Shown here: positions 52,795-63,996 of the stretch, piece after piece | Numbering within the stretch: position 1 is the first letter of the stretch | Layout of the letters: each line of letters opens with the position of its first letter | Origin: Gautieria morchelliformis | Lineage: Eukaryota; Basidiomycota; Agaricomycetes; Gomphales; Gomphaceae | Length of the DNA stretch: 64,000 nt | Direction: 5' to 3' | Assembly (NCBI GenBank): GCA_015179125.1 | Contig: WHVA01000431.1 | Span: forward strand, 1 to 64,000 | Translations under genes and position numbers: made by a program | The notes under the pieces: model-generated | Told to the model about the DNA's origin: nothing | The model's input: only the letters and a program-made list of their open reading frames with translations | Database searches by the model: none

Positions 52795-53858
52795 TGCATG
52801 TCCTGAGGGGTGAGGGGGGCTTTGTGTTTCTGGGAGCAATCACCCTCAGCCACATCCATACATCCACGTCATGGATGTTAAGGCTGCCATCACGCTCCTT
52901 GCGGATGGCAGGTGGAATTCTTTCAGGGTTGTAGAGCCAACCCTGGAGAACATCCTGGATGTTGTTGGTGGTGCCCTTGCCAATGATGAAGCAGCCTGTT
53001 CTGTGGCTCCTCCCCTGGGCTTTGTCCTGGAATATCTGAGCATGGTGACCATGCCGCATGAATGGGACCCCGATGGCATTTCTTTTGCCTGCCTCAGCAG
53101 GTCCTGAAACCTCTGCTCTTTTGTGTTGCAGATGTCGAACCACTCAGTGCATTGCTGTGTTCTTTTGCCCATGGGCTGTGGCAGGTGGCCCATCACAGAG
53201 AATGGCAGGTCTCTGAGAGGGCTAAGCTCCCCTTCCCCTGTGAGAGGGTTGGGAACTGTCATTGCCAGCGGGGGCAAGGACATTGATGGTGCTGGCGGAA
53301 GGATCATTCATCCTGCCCTCTCCTGCTTGCCTGCAATGTATTCTGCCTGGGCGGTGTCAAGTTCCTGTGCCAATGCTGGGTTGTCAACCATATGGCTTCA
53401 TGACTGGCAACGTACTTTCTGGTGACATGTTTTCATATGTCACTGATGGGGTCTTAAGTCATGAGTGCATCATGACCTCGGGCATGTCCTTTCTTGGAGA
53501 TGTGCTGGGTGTGATCTGTATTGTAGGTTCTCAGATCTTAGTCATCTGAGTAAAAGCCATCAGGCACATCATCAATCAATGCCGGTGGCTCACTTGGGCC
53601 CGTGAACGATGGGCTGGGTGGGCTGGCCATCTGGGCTATGAGGCCCAGCACTGGCTGGGAGGTGGTGGTGGGCCACCAGCCCCAGTGCTGTGCATTATGG
53701 CAAAGGGGCCCTTGTGCAGGATGATGGCCTCACTATGGGTTGTGGGGCTGCTGTTAACACTTGCTTTGCAGTCGCAAATTTGTTTTGTAGGGCCTGGAGT
53801 TGTCTCCCCAGGTCCCACGTGTTGGCATGCTAGTGAGGATCCTGATGTCATCCTTCAG
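52795..53858 (-). pseudogene. Gag-like ORF, N-terminal piece
   Basis: The minus strand reads, with stops and slips, DDIRILTSMPTRGTWGDN near 53840, IDDVPDGFYSDD near 53570, NPALAQELDTAQAEYIAG near 53385, PLRDLPFSVMGHLPQPMGKR near 53220, FDICNTKEQRFQDLLRQAKE, and RDGSLNIHDVDVWMWLRVIA near 52880. It ends at the Copia-2 target site, and the frame continues at 46785 after subtracting the insertion. Its 5' end is cut by the LTR at 53859. Function: probably the structural or accessory ORF of an LTR element without visible pol. Confidence 0.7.
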
Positions 53859-54843
53859 TGTAAATATGCATATTCACCTGTATTGCTGCCTGGGAATACA
53901 TAATACTCAGTTGCTTAGATAGTTCCAGTGGGTCATCGCAGACCCACTGTATAGTTCTTGTGTGGGAACCCTCTGGGATTCCCCAGCTTAACCTTACTTG
54001 TAAATCATCACTGTTGTAAACCATGGTGCATGAACTGCTGAATACGTATATGATGGGGGGTAAAGGGAACTACGGAGAAATAACTTCAAGCACCAGTTAA
54101 GGGCTGAAGCGAGTTTGGGGCCAAAACGATAAGAACTGTGGCTTCAAAACAGCCAGCTACAATAGCACATTTGGAGTTTCTTACTGCCTGAGATTCTATA
54201 CATGTTTCCTAGCTACTTAAGTACTTTGGAACAAAGCTATACCAAGGTAGGTATGAAAGACGCTTGTGGAGTGAACAGATGCTGCCGGTGCATCACATAT
54301 GCACCGGTGCTGGAGTATATAGCTATCTTTCCATTAGGCATGTGTGCCTTAAACTGTGGAGCTTTCTATACTATTGTGGAGCGACTACATATTTTCAGGA
54401 ACGATGGAGTGCAGGAGGCGCTCCATCTCGGATCTGTGCCTTGAGCAGCCCCGGAACCCAGCTCAGGGTTAAAGGGGCCGGCTAGATGCGCGTGCATGTG
54501 ATAATGCATGCGCATGTAATAGATCCCGGGTGGGTAACTCGCCTATGCGTGAGCGAATATGAGTGGAATGCACTAGGATGGGGCTTGACATTCCCATCCA
54601 TAATATAACAATCACTACATCTTATTAGAATCACCACAGATTGGTCGAGTTCTACTGCCTTGTGATAACATAAGTGACAAGCCACACATCTTACACTTTT
54701 TTGAACTTCCAGCAACTGTGTGCCCAGCAAACAGCTGAAGAGTGGTTCTGGCAGTATCTTGGACAAGATCACTGTGCTGATGATTAGAAAATTGTGAGAA
54801 AATGAATGTGGTACAGCATACTACATTTGACTGTGCGCCTGCG
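53859..54843 (+). repeat. Probable 5' LTR and leader of a Gypsy element
   Basis: Starts TGTAAATATGCATATTC and shares CCACTGTATAGTTCTTG with the inverted LTR ending at 45201. It contains a TATATAGCTATC box near 54317 and CCCGGGTGGGTAACTCGCC near 54525. The LTR end and primer-binding site are not fixed. It precedes the Gag at 54844, as expected for a plus-strand element. Confidence 0.45.
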
Positions 54844-57471
54844 ATGTACCCGCCCAGTAGAACAACGTGATCAAGTAGTTCGTGCAACAAAACCCTGGCA
54901 CAGCCTAGTGATACCACAGCTGATGCTACCTTAGGCTCAGAGCCCAAGGAAGTAGAAGACAGAGAAGTCATAGACCTCACCGCACCTGTCCTAGCACCAA
55001 AGGACGTAGACACCTTCAACCATGTGTCAACGAGCATGGACGAAGCAGACGAACAGGATGGGGACAAGTCAGTCTCTCTGTCCTGCTCTCCCCTGCCTCT
55101 TGACAAGGGCAAAGGTTGAGCCAAATTGCCTTTAAGAAACGACGAAGTCTCGGCATCTGACCAGACGTCATGACAAGTAAAGAACTGCAACGCAGCCCCC
55201 TGGCCGAAAGATCGGATACCCGCTGTTCCTCCAAAGGAACAACGTTGAGCACCTGATGACAGTCAGGAGTCGGAATACTCAAGCTCAAGTCAAAAGAGCT
55301 CAAGGACAAACACTGCTGATGAAACAATGGTAGCAGTGCAGCTGAATACCCAGCTGCATGAAGCAACCCAGTGAATAGGACACACCAATGCGAGGAACAA
55401 GCAAATAGGTCGTAAGCTGGAAAACATGGCAGATGGAATTGCCAGCATAGTCACGACGACATGCGGACTAGCAAAATTTGTCACGGGTCTATGGGCCTCG
55501 CTGACTGAGTCCTGCGTGCACGTGCTCCAGAGCAATACAGAGATTGCCAGCGTGAGAGCAACACTACAAGCTCTCAAGGACAAGAACGAACACTGTCGCC
55601 ATTGAGGCTTGTGCCGAGCAACAGACATTGGACGCGAAAGCGCAGCTGAGGAGCAGCGCGAGGCGCACAACCGGTGATTAATGCCGCCACCAACCATCCC
55701 CTCCATGCAGGGTGTATGGTTTGGAAATGAACTGAGGAACCAAGGGGCCTACATGGCCCCAGCGAAGGATGGCAAAACCATCCAACAGGCAATCCGCGAG
55801 TAGGTGGCCTCGGAGATTGACTCTGAAGACACTGCTGTGATCCTGGAGCTTGAGGTAGAACACTGGCAATGGAAAGAGGTGCAAGCTTCCCATCGCCATA
55901 TGTGTTCCCTGGAGCTGCGCAAGCAGCACGCCGAAGAGGCGGTGAATCAAGCGCAGACCACCCAGCTGCTGAACGAACAGCAGGAACATGTTGTTCAGGA
56001 AGCCAGACAGGCACGTGCCATTGTTTCGAGAAGACTACGGGTCCAGAATGCAGGATTGACGGGGGATACCCAACATTAATCCCTGTGCAACAGTGAGCAG
56101 ATAGACACTGCCACGCCATGCGCAGCTGTGCAGCTGCACGAAAGGTCCGTTGCCTTGACCGAGGGTCAAGGCATCCTGGACAAGATCAAGGGCCCGCAGG
56201 AGCCATACGATGGCGTCACATGGATGATCCATGTAGCGCTCATGGATGCCGCAGACACGGACGCAGAAAAGTCCATGCTTGCAACGGCCGGTGTAAAGCT
56301 GGCGCACCCTGAGCTGTGCACCGGAGGTTCAGACCTCAAAGAATTTGAGGGATTCATACCCAGCATCTTGAGATGGCTCAAGATGAACTTCCTATTAGGG
56401 CCAACCACCATGCAGATGCAGGTAGATTACCTGGGCGCTTGCATAACAGGCGAAGCCCAAGAATGGTTCGTCTGAAATGTCAAGCGTTTTGATCGTCAGG
56501 TCCGTGAATGGACCTTGGAAATGGCAATGCAAGGGTTGCAGAAGAGATTCATGCACACCATAACATATCACCTTGCGTTGAATAAGTTCGACATGGTCAT
56601 GCAAGGCATGAAAACCGTTCAGGAGATGCTAAAAGAGCTGATGAAATACTTGGTGTGGATGAAATACTCAGCATGGATGATACAGCCGCCCAACAAATAC
56701 ACACTCTGGAGATGGTTTGTATCAGCATTGGGAGAGATGTTGTGCAATGAAGTCCTAAAAAAGGGCTACAACGCCAAGTCTAGCTCAATTGAGCAGCTCT
56801 TTGAAGCTGCCCATATGATTGAAGAAGCATCCCGGTACAATCAAGGGATGCACTGGGAAGAAACTGTCTCCGCAACGACCATCACATCACTGCTTGCAAC
56901 AAGCAAGTCAATTACACAGTCGGGCTTTAACAAGCCTGCTGCCTTCCAGGCAAACAACACCTTCCGATGGCCTATAGCAACAAGGCTGCCGCAATCAGGA
57001 CGTCTGCCTGAGATGAAACCGTCTCAGGCATTGGGGAGCTTGGTGAAGCTAAGCTACCCGCAAAAGGCGTCTGGCCATCCCCCAGACCAGCCACAGAACG
57101 TGCACAGCAGCGCAAGCTGCTTTGAATGTGGCCAGGCAGGGCACATCAAGGTGAACTGCCCGCGCCTGAAACCAAAGGTACGGACAGCAGCCGTATGGCA
57201 AGATGATGATGGGGATCCGGAGGATCCCATTGACACTTCTCTTCAAGAAATTGAAGAGGGGGAGGGTGATCCTCAGGAAACTGAGGATCAAGACAGGAAC
57301 GGCAAGCCAACAGAGGCTTGGGAGCCGGAACCATCCCAATACTATGATTGGGATGAGGATATGGCAGACAATCAAACTGCCTACCAATCCAGCGCAATTA
57401 GGATCACACCAGTATATGAGACAACCAAGGTCATGGCTGGTTTAACGACGGCCCCAGACAAGGCAGCCTAG
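54844..57471 (+). pseudogene. Gypsy Gag with CCHC knuckle, ten in-frame stops
   Basis: One reading frame stays coherent from ATG 54844 to TAG 57469-57471, about 875 codons. It has an acidic, Ser-rich N-terminus (PKEVEDREVIDLTAPV), a segment IGRKLENMADGIASIVTTT, a heptad-rich coiled coil (QAQTTQLLNEQQEHVVQEAR), a capsid region (WMIHVALMDAADTDAEKSML, RWFVSALGEMLCNEV) and a knuckle CFECGQAGHIKVNC near 57118. An acidic tail follows. Ten internal stops interrupt it: eight TGA (54868, 55117, 55171, 55246, 55372, 55603, 55675, 56473), TAG at 55801 and TAA at 56077. The frame itself is not shifted, so decay was by point mutation. Confidence 0.88.
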
Positions 57472-57474
57472 CCG

Positions 57475-58010
57475 ATGTATCACCATCGGAGCAAACATGG
57501 CACATGGCCTGCACAGCAACATAGTGAAACCCGTACCCTGTTGGGGTCCTGGGAAATCAATGGCACAAAGGCCCACTGCCTCCTGGACAGCGGGAGCAAA
57601 GGGGTATTGCTATCCCTCAATTCACCCATGTCACAGGCATCAAAACATTTGCCCTGGAACATGCCAATTGCACTGCAATTGACATGCATCGGTAGTTGAT
57701 CAATGATCAACTATGGGATGAACAAGACCATTAAATTTGGTCGTGAAACAATTGAAGAATAAATACTTCAATGTGGCAAATGTCAAATATTATGACACTA
57801 TCCTAGGAACCCCGTTCCTAAGGAAACTAGGAGTAACCCTGGACATTTCCAGTCCAGGGATGATCCATGTTGGGAATGAAACCATTCCCATGGAAAAAGT
57901 AAGCTTTGATGATGAAAAGTTGTCGAAGGGAGGTGTGGATCCAAAGGTGAGTAGAATCACCTCGGGGCCCACGCCCACCCTGGCCAATTGAAGCCAGGAT
58001 GATGAGTCTC
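57475..58010 (+). pseudogene. Gypsy retropepsin, frame-broken
   Basis: The active-site region reads HCLLDSGSKGVLLSLN near 57570-57620, followed by IALQLTCIGS and two stops. A second frame picks up KYFNVANVKYYDTILGTPFL near 57760, with the ILGTPFL motif of the retropepsin C-terminal strand, then GVTLDISSPGMIHVGN. At least one frameshift separates the halves. Confidence 0.88.
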
Positions 58011-58066
58011 GTGACTCATCCCCAACCTCTCCCTACCCACGCAGGGAGAGACACTGTCATCTGATC

Positions 58067-58420
58067 ATGAAAGCACTAGAAAAAAGAAAAAAGCTTCTGA
58101 GCGCCGGGGGTCCTAATAGATGCACATGGTGCTTGATGACTGCCCAAGCTACGACCATCGTCCTCATTGACGATGACATTCCTTGTGCAAGCAAGGAATG
58201 GATGGACAAAATCACTGACCTTGCCGGCAGTATCCCATTAGAACTCTCTCCCTTATGGGATGTGAACCACGAGATCAATCTTATTGATACCTACAAACAC
58301 ATGAGGTATCAACCATCCAAGTGTCCCCAACACTTCTGTGAGGAATTGTCCATAAAACTAGAATAGTACACCGCTGCAAAGTGGTGGATACTGGCAGTGG
58401 CCCATCAAGCTGTGCCAATG
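58067..58420 (+). pseudogene. Gypsy pol N-terminus, truncated
   Basis: Reads LSPLWDVNHEINLIDTYKHM and QPSKCPQHFCEEL, the segment preceding RT, then after a TAG AKWWILAVAHQAVPMLC, the first RT strand. At that point it is cut by the LTR of the next Gypsy element. Reverse transcriptase, RNase H and integrase are missing. Confidence 0.85.
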
Positions 58421-58423
58421 CTG

Positions 58424-59398
58424 TGTGTGACAGAGTACGTGAGTTTCGAATAGAATAAAGCTGTGGCCTTTGACTCGAGGCCAAGTTCGGTGTGTGATGT
58501 GAGAGAGGGAAGTGACTCAGGGTTTGACTTAAATAACTCGAAGTCAAAAAAGATATCAAAAGGTTCGTTTTTATTTCATCCCATACATGTGCAGCTATTT
58601 ATGCTAACTCAGATAGGGGTCTTGACATAGAGGAATGGATGACAGGAATGTCAGAAATACTCATACGGTAGGTGTGTACATACTGCTGGCACTGTATACC
58701 CGTGTTACATGTGTGTAAATCTAAGAGTGAGACGGGGGCAGTGGGTTGTGGGCGCTGCTGACCAATGCTTGGTCGGCAGTTTGTCAGCGGTGCAGCCGCG
58801 AGCTACAAACGCTGCACAGCAGCGTTCCAGGTCACGTGACCGGTTCGCGACCATACGCGAGGGTGGTCTGTGCACGACCCTTTGCTTGGTATAAAGAGAG
58901 CGATGCTGCAGAACCGCACTCCCCACTGGTGTCCTCCTGTGTTCTGGCTGTGGTGGGCTTACTACTGCTTTGGCTGGGGTCTTGGTGTCTTTCTGTGTAC
59001 TCTGGGTGTCTTTCTATGTGTGTGAGGGCAACACTAATGACGAAGCCACAACCAAAGATACTCAAGGAGATAAGAGCCGATACTAGGACAATGGCCAACT
59101 GTGTAGTGGGTATCCTCAGTTTATAACTCTACCAACGATAGATACATGGGGACTTGCCTGTGTAGTGGGTATCCTCAGAGATCAAGCTGAGGAAACACCA
59201 CCACACGGGCTACAGTCTTATAGCGCTGGCAAGGCTTACATAATAGGGGAGACGGAAACTTGTAGAAGGTTACGGAAGGTGACGGAATGTGACATGTGAT
59301 GGAAGGTGACGGAAGGTTATGGAAACTGACGGAAGGTAACGGAAACTCATGGAAGGAAATAGAAACTTGTGGAAGGAAATGCATGAACCCTGACATCA
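58424..59398 (-). repeat. Gypsy-2 3' LTR
   Basis: On the minus strand starts TGATGTCAGGGTTCATGC, followed by a run of degenerate TTCCGT/ACCTTCC repeats (59230-59380). It ends about ...CTGTCACACA near 58424, where Gypsy pol of the neighbouring element is interrupted. The duplicated phrase GTGTAGTGGGTATCCTCAG occurs at 59100 and 59160. The inner boundary is fixed by the polypurine tract; the outer one is uncertain by a few bases. Confidence 0.65.
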
Positions 59399-59431
59399 TC
59401 CCCCTCTCAATGCTTGTCGTCCCGACAAGCA
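59399..59431 (-). other. Gypsy-2 polypurine tract and adjoining hairpin
   Basis: GAGAGGGGGA (minus strand, 59399-59408) abuts the LTR. Next to it, 59411-59431 is a perfect 9-bp inverted repeat, TGCTTGTCG / CGACAAGCA, around a 3-base loop. Confidence 0.7.
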
Positions 59432-59448
59432 CAGCTGCCACCTAGCCC

Positions 59449-60003
59449 TCAACATCCACCGAGACATCGTTTCCAAGTATGCCACAGGCGGGACCACCAT
59501 CTCTCCTGGCCCTTCCCTTCCTGGTAACGCAGGTCAATGATGAGCTCAGGGGGATTGGGGTCCATGGGCAAGTGCGGCCCTCGGAACCTTGCTTGACGTA
59601 TTCGCTCTCCTGCCATGTTACGGAAACGCCGCCCCACCCAGCCTTCGAAAGTGTAGGGGGTTCCACAAGGGGGGGTTCCATCGCTGAGGGAGACAGGGTC
59701 GCCGACGTAGTACGTGTTCTCTCGTCTGTGTCGGGGTCTGAGGAATGCGAGTGCAGGGCGAGTGGGCGCCTGACTCTCCGCTGGTGTGAGGTCCTCAGAG
59801 CTGACGGACCACTTTGAAGACCATGCGACGTCGAGATCACGGCAGTCAAGCATCCTTTGTAGCTTGGCTTCACTGGCTGCTCTGGATGACGAGAAGCCGG
59901 AGAAGTGCAGGAGGGTGGGATCGACACGTGACATGTTTGGCAGGTCAGAGAGGTTTTGGGTGAAGCTGGGGAGGGCAACAAGCTCAATGGCGGGTGAGGA
60001 CAT
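59449..60003 (-). CDS. Additional 3' ORF of Gypsy-2 (ORF3)
   Basis: 184 codons, open from an ATG at 60003 (MSSPAIELVALPSF) to a stop before the polypurine tract. Segments include LLHFSGFSSSRAASEAKLQR, LDCRDLDVAWSSKWSVSSED and a basic, Trp-rich end (GQERWWSRLWHTWKRCLG). It lies wholly between the pol chromodomain end (60110) and the LTR. An AGCTATATATCCCC box and a CT-rich stretch lie about 60-75 bp upstream of the ATG, suggesting its own promoter. I do not recognise a domain. It is open although the adjoining pol is frame-broken, which suggests selection or chance. Gypsy-1 at 3428-5420 has no such ORF. Confidence 0.6.
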   Translation of the reverse strand: MSSPAIELVALPSFTQNLSDLPNMSRVDPTLLHFSGFSSSRAASEAKLQRMLDCRDLDVAWSSKWSVSSEDLTPAESQAPTRPALAFLRPRHRRENTYYVGDPVSLSDGTPPCGTPYTFEGWVGRRFRNMAGERIRQARFRGPHLPMDPNPPELIIDLRYQEGKGQERWWSRLWHTWKRCLGGC

Positions 60004-60109
60004 GGTTGATGGATGTGGTGGGGTCGATGCAGTGGAAGTGAGCAGTCACAGGTGGAGAGGGGATATATAGCTTATCGGAATGAATTGGTTAGGCGGAGGC
60101 CGATATCGC

Positions 60110-63100
60110 TTATCTTTGGGGTTCTGGACCCTTGACATCATAAGTAGAAGCCCTGCCTGCTGTCCAGTCGAAGAGAGTTTGCCTGGAAGGTTCTGTGAAG
60201 TTCTGAAATCTCTGGAAGGGGAGGGACATATATGTGGCTGCTGAGATACGCTGAGGTGCCTCTGGGTTCTGCCGGTGAAATTCTTTAACGAGTCGCTTTG
60301 CCCCAGAGACATCTTTCGCTGGTAGCCAGAGATCGTCGGCAGCTCCATAGCCCTTCCAGCGCACAAGATACTCCAACCTTCCACGGAACATCCTGCTGTC
60401 TAGAATCCTTTCAACTTCATATTCTTCGGCTCCATCCCGTATGACGGGGGGGGTGGTGGAGAGGCATGACGTTCAAGGATTGGGTCATCTTCATATGGCC
60501 GAAGCAGGACGACAGAGAACACTGGATGTGTGCGACCAAAGGATGCAGGAAGATTTAGACCATAGGCATTTCGTGAGACCACCTTATTAACAGTGTAGGG
60601 GCCTAGCCACTTGTGGTCTAGCTTCTTCATTAGGCGAGTGGTTGTGATGTTTTGTGCATTGAGCCAGACCTTGTCACCAAGCTTATAAACTGGGGCTGCT
60701 TTATGGTGCACGTCATAGAAGCGTGCCATGTCCTCTGCTGCCTTGGACAGGGCCGAACGAGCTTCTCTTGTGGCCGCTTGCATCCGTGTTGTGAACTCAT
60801 CCAGGGCCTCGAGTCGAGTTTCCCGGACTGGTTCCAGTCCCAGCCTTGGATGTTGGCCACTGTCCAACATGAAGGGTGTAGTCTGGGTTGAGGCATGGAT
60901 TCGGTTGTTATAGGCAAACTCGGCCAAGGATATCCATTCAAACCAATCATCCTGACGCTGGTTGACGAATAGTCGAAGGTATTGCTCAATCTCCTGATTA
61001 ACCCTTTCAGTCTGACCATCAGTTTGGGGGTGATAAGCAGTAGAGGCAGCGACTTTGACACCAAGAAGTTTGTTCAGTTCACGCATGAACTGGGAGATGA
61101 CCTGTGTGCCTCGATCACTGATGATTTCTTCAGGGAGCCCATAAGTTTCCAAACATGATCACGGAAGAGTCGGGCAACTCCCACTGAAGTTACATCTGAA
61201 GTGGTGGGAATGACATGTGCACGCTTTGAGAGGCGATCGACAACAACAAGGAGAGCATCATAGCCACGACTGGTAGGCAGTTCTACGATCAAGTCAACAG
61301 ACATAACCTGCCATCTACGGTCTGGGATATGGTTTGGTAGAAGCTTGCCAATGGGAGAAGCAGGGAAGGTTTTTGTCCGGTTGCACAGGTCACAGGCCTT
61401 CACGTATTTTGCAATGTAACATCCCATCCCAGGCCACCAGTAACTCCGAGCAACTAGTTCAGTGGTTCTCCAACGACCAGGGTGACCGGTGAGAGGCATG
61501 TCATGGTGCGCTTTCACTATGTCATGTCGTAGTTTTGCATCAAGCGGCACGTACACTTTGTTGTGATAGAGGACAAGCCCATCCTGTTCAGACCACTCTT
61601 CTCCTCGTAAATTGCCAGAGGAGCCCAGTTCTTTGAGAGCCTTGACAACCTTTTCATCCCGGTCTACACAGCTCCTTACTCGATTGAGGAAAGCATCACC
61701 TTCACCTGGGACTAACTGCGCACCAGCCTCTGGGGATTCGCCTTGATGTGGAACAAGTCAGGGGTAAGTAAGACTTGATTTTGGTTGTCTTCCTCCCCCC
61801 GCTTATGATCCACGCGTTGTGAGAGTGCATCAGGCTTGGCTGAATGACGACCAGGACGATGGATCAGCTCAAAATCAAAGCGAGAGAGGTAGAGTGACCA
61901 GCGTGCTTGACGACGGTTCAGGTTTTGTGCAGTGCGGAAGTAGGTGAGATTATGATGGTCATTGAGAATCTCAATCTTGTGCTTCGTTCCCTCTAAGATG
62001 TGGCGCCATTCCTCTAATCCCCGAATCACAGAAAGAAGCTCCTTGTCATGGATGGCATAGTTGCGTTCAGCATCATTGAGGCTTTTGGAGACAACCCCAC
62101 AGGCCGCCATTTGCCATCATCACATAGCTGGGACAGTACTGCTCCTGTGGCATAGGCTGAGGCATCTGTTTCAAGACGGAAATGTTTGTCTTGATCAGGG
62201 AGGACAAGGATCGGTGTTGAGGTGATGAGGAGTTTGAGCTTGTTGAAGGACATTTGCTCTGGGCCATTTGGATCCCAAGACCATTGGGCATCCTGTTTTG
62301 TCAACTGGTTGAGGGGCTTTGCAATGTGTGAGAAGTCTTCCACAAATCTACGGTAGAAGTTGATGAAACCAAGGAATGATTTGACTTCAGTGACGTTACG
62401 TGGTATTGGCCAGTCCTGCACCCCTGCAACCTTGACTGGGTCCATGGCAACCTGTCCTTGAGAGAGGATGAGGCCGAGATACTCCACCTCTAGTTGCTCA
62501 AATAGGCATTTTTCAGGTTTGAGGTACAGGTTGTTGGCCCGGAGGATTTCAAGGACATGTCATACAATCCTACGATGTTCTTCAAGCGACTCTGTGAAGA
62601 TGAGAATGTCGTCCATGAACACCACCACAACCCCTTCATCGATGAGACTCTTGAAGATGTCATTCATCATCGTCTGGAAGGTTGCTGGGCTGTTCGTGAG
62701 TCCAAAGAACATGACTAGAGGTTCATACAGGCCCCTATTTGTCCGAAAGGCTGCCTTCCACTCATCTCCCTCTTTTATGCATACATTATTATATCCCCAG
62801 CGAATGTCAAGCTTTGTGAAGTATTTAGCCCTTCCAGCAGCAATCTTATTCATGATGTCTGGAACAAGGGGGAAAGGATAGGCATTCTTGATTGTTATAT
62901 CATTGAGCTTCCGGTAGTCTTGCACAAATCTAAGACTGCCATCCTTTTTCTTCACAAAGAAGACTGGAGATGCCATAGGTGACTTGGAGGGACAGATACG
63001 ATGGCTCTTCAGGTTCTCCTCAAGGAAGTTATCCAGTTCCCTTTGCTCAACCGGTGACATTGGGTAAATCTTTGTGCTGAAGGGTTGTGCACCTGGAGTG

Positions 63101-63996
63101 AGCTCAATTGCATGGTCCCAGGGCTTTCGAGGAGGCAGTTGGTCAAATGACTCCTTAGAAAACACATCCTTGAACTCCTGGTATGGTTTAGGGACAAGGT
63201 CCTCGAAGGATATGACTGGTGCAGACTTGCTGGCCCATTCAGCAAGCTGTTGGGAGACAGTCCGGCCTGTGCCAATCATTTCAGGACTCTCATTCACAAA
63301 GATGACAAAGGTCCTGTCTCCTTCCTCAAGTAGGGAGCGGGTGTGCTGTATGGGAACCTCCTCTTGATCTACACTCTCTTCTGGAACAGTTTCGACTGTG
63401 GGCCCTCTGACAACAGGTCTGCCCCCACATGACTTGGGACAGCGTGTCATCTTCACATCTCCTGTACGCCAGTCAACTTCTGGGTTGTGTTCAACAAGCC
63501 ATGTGTGACCAAGAATGATGGCAAGTCGTCCAAGGCTCGTGATGGAGAATGTGGCACGTTCTGTATGATCCCCAAAGGTGCAAATGAGGTCAACTTCTTC
63601 CTTGATTGAGCCAGCCTCATTTGGGGTACCATCAATATTGTAGACGGGGATGGCACGGGGTAGGGGACGGGTCCGAAGTCTGTGTTCCCTTACAAACTCC
63701 ACATCGATGAACATCCCTGTAGCACCACTGTCAAGGAGGGAGTCAATTGCAAGTGGATGCCCTGTGTCAACGGAGTGGACCTTGAGAGGTACTTTGGTGC
63801 ATCAGCGGAGGTCAGCAGTACGGACATATAGAGGGACCGGAAGGTTTGCATTAGCAACTGGAGCGATGGGTTTGGTTTTTGGCATGGCTGGTTTGGTTTC
63901 AGTTCGATCAGGGATAGGAGAAGGATGCATCATATCGCCTGTGATCCCTATTGTACATGTTTCGAGAACTGAAAACCGATTCGTCGAGCGGGGCAT
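60110..63996 (-). pseudogene. Gypsy-2 pol: protease, RT, RNase H, integrase, chromodomain
   Basis: Enters the window upstream of the protease (LLDSGATGMFIDVEFV near 63720). RT: SPVFFVKKKDGSLRFVQDYR, YFTKLDIRWGYNN and the FMDDILIF catalytic motif near 62600. RNase H: LETDASAYATGAVLSQ near 62170 and YAIHDKELLSVI near 62050. Integrase: HHDMPLTGHPGRWRTTELVA with CDLCNRTK near 61390, SVDLIVELP, EIISDRGTQVISQF and QTDGQTERVNQEIEQYL (D, D, E all present). Chromodomain: RLEYLVRWKGYGAADDLWLP near 60360. Defects: in-frame TGA near 63783 and 62562, and frame slips near 62105, 61700, 61140 and 60445 (a G-run). It is a chromovirus-type Gypsy; gag lies beyond the window. Confidence 0.95.
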
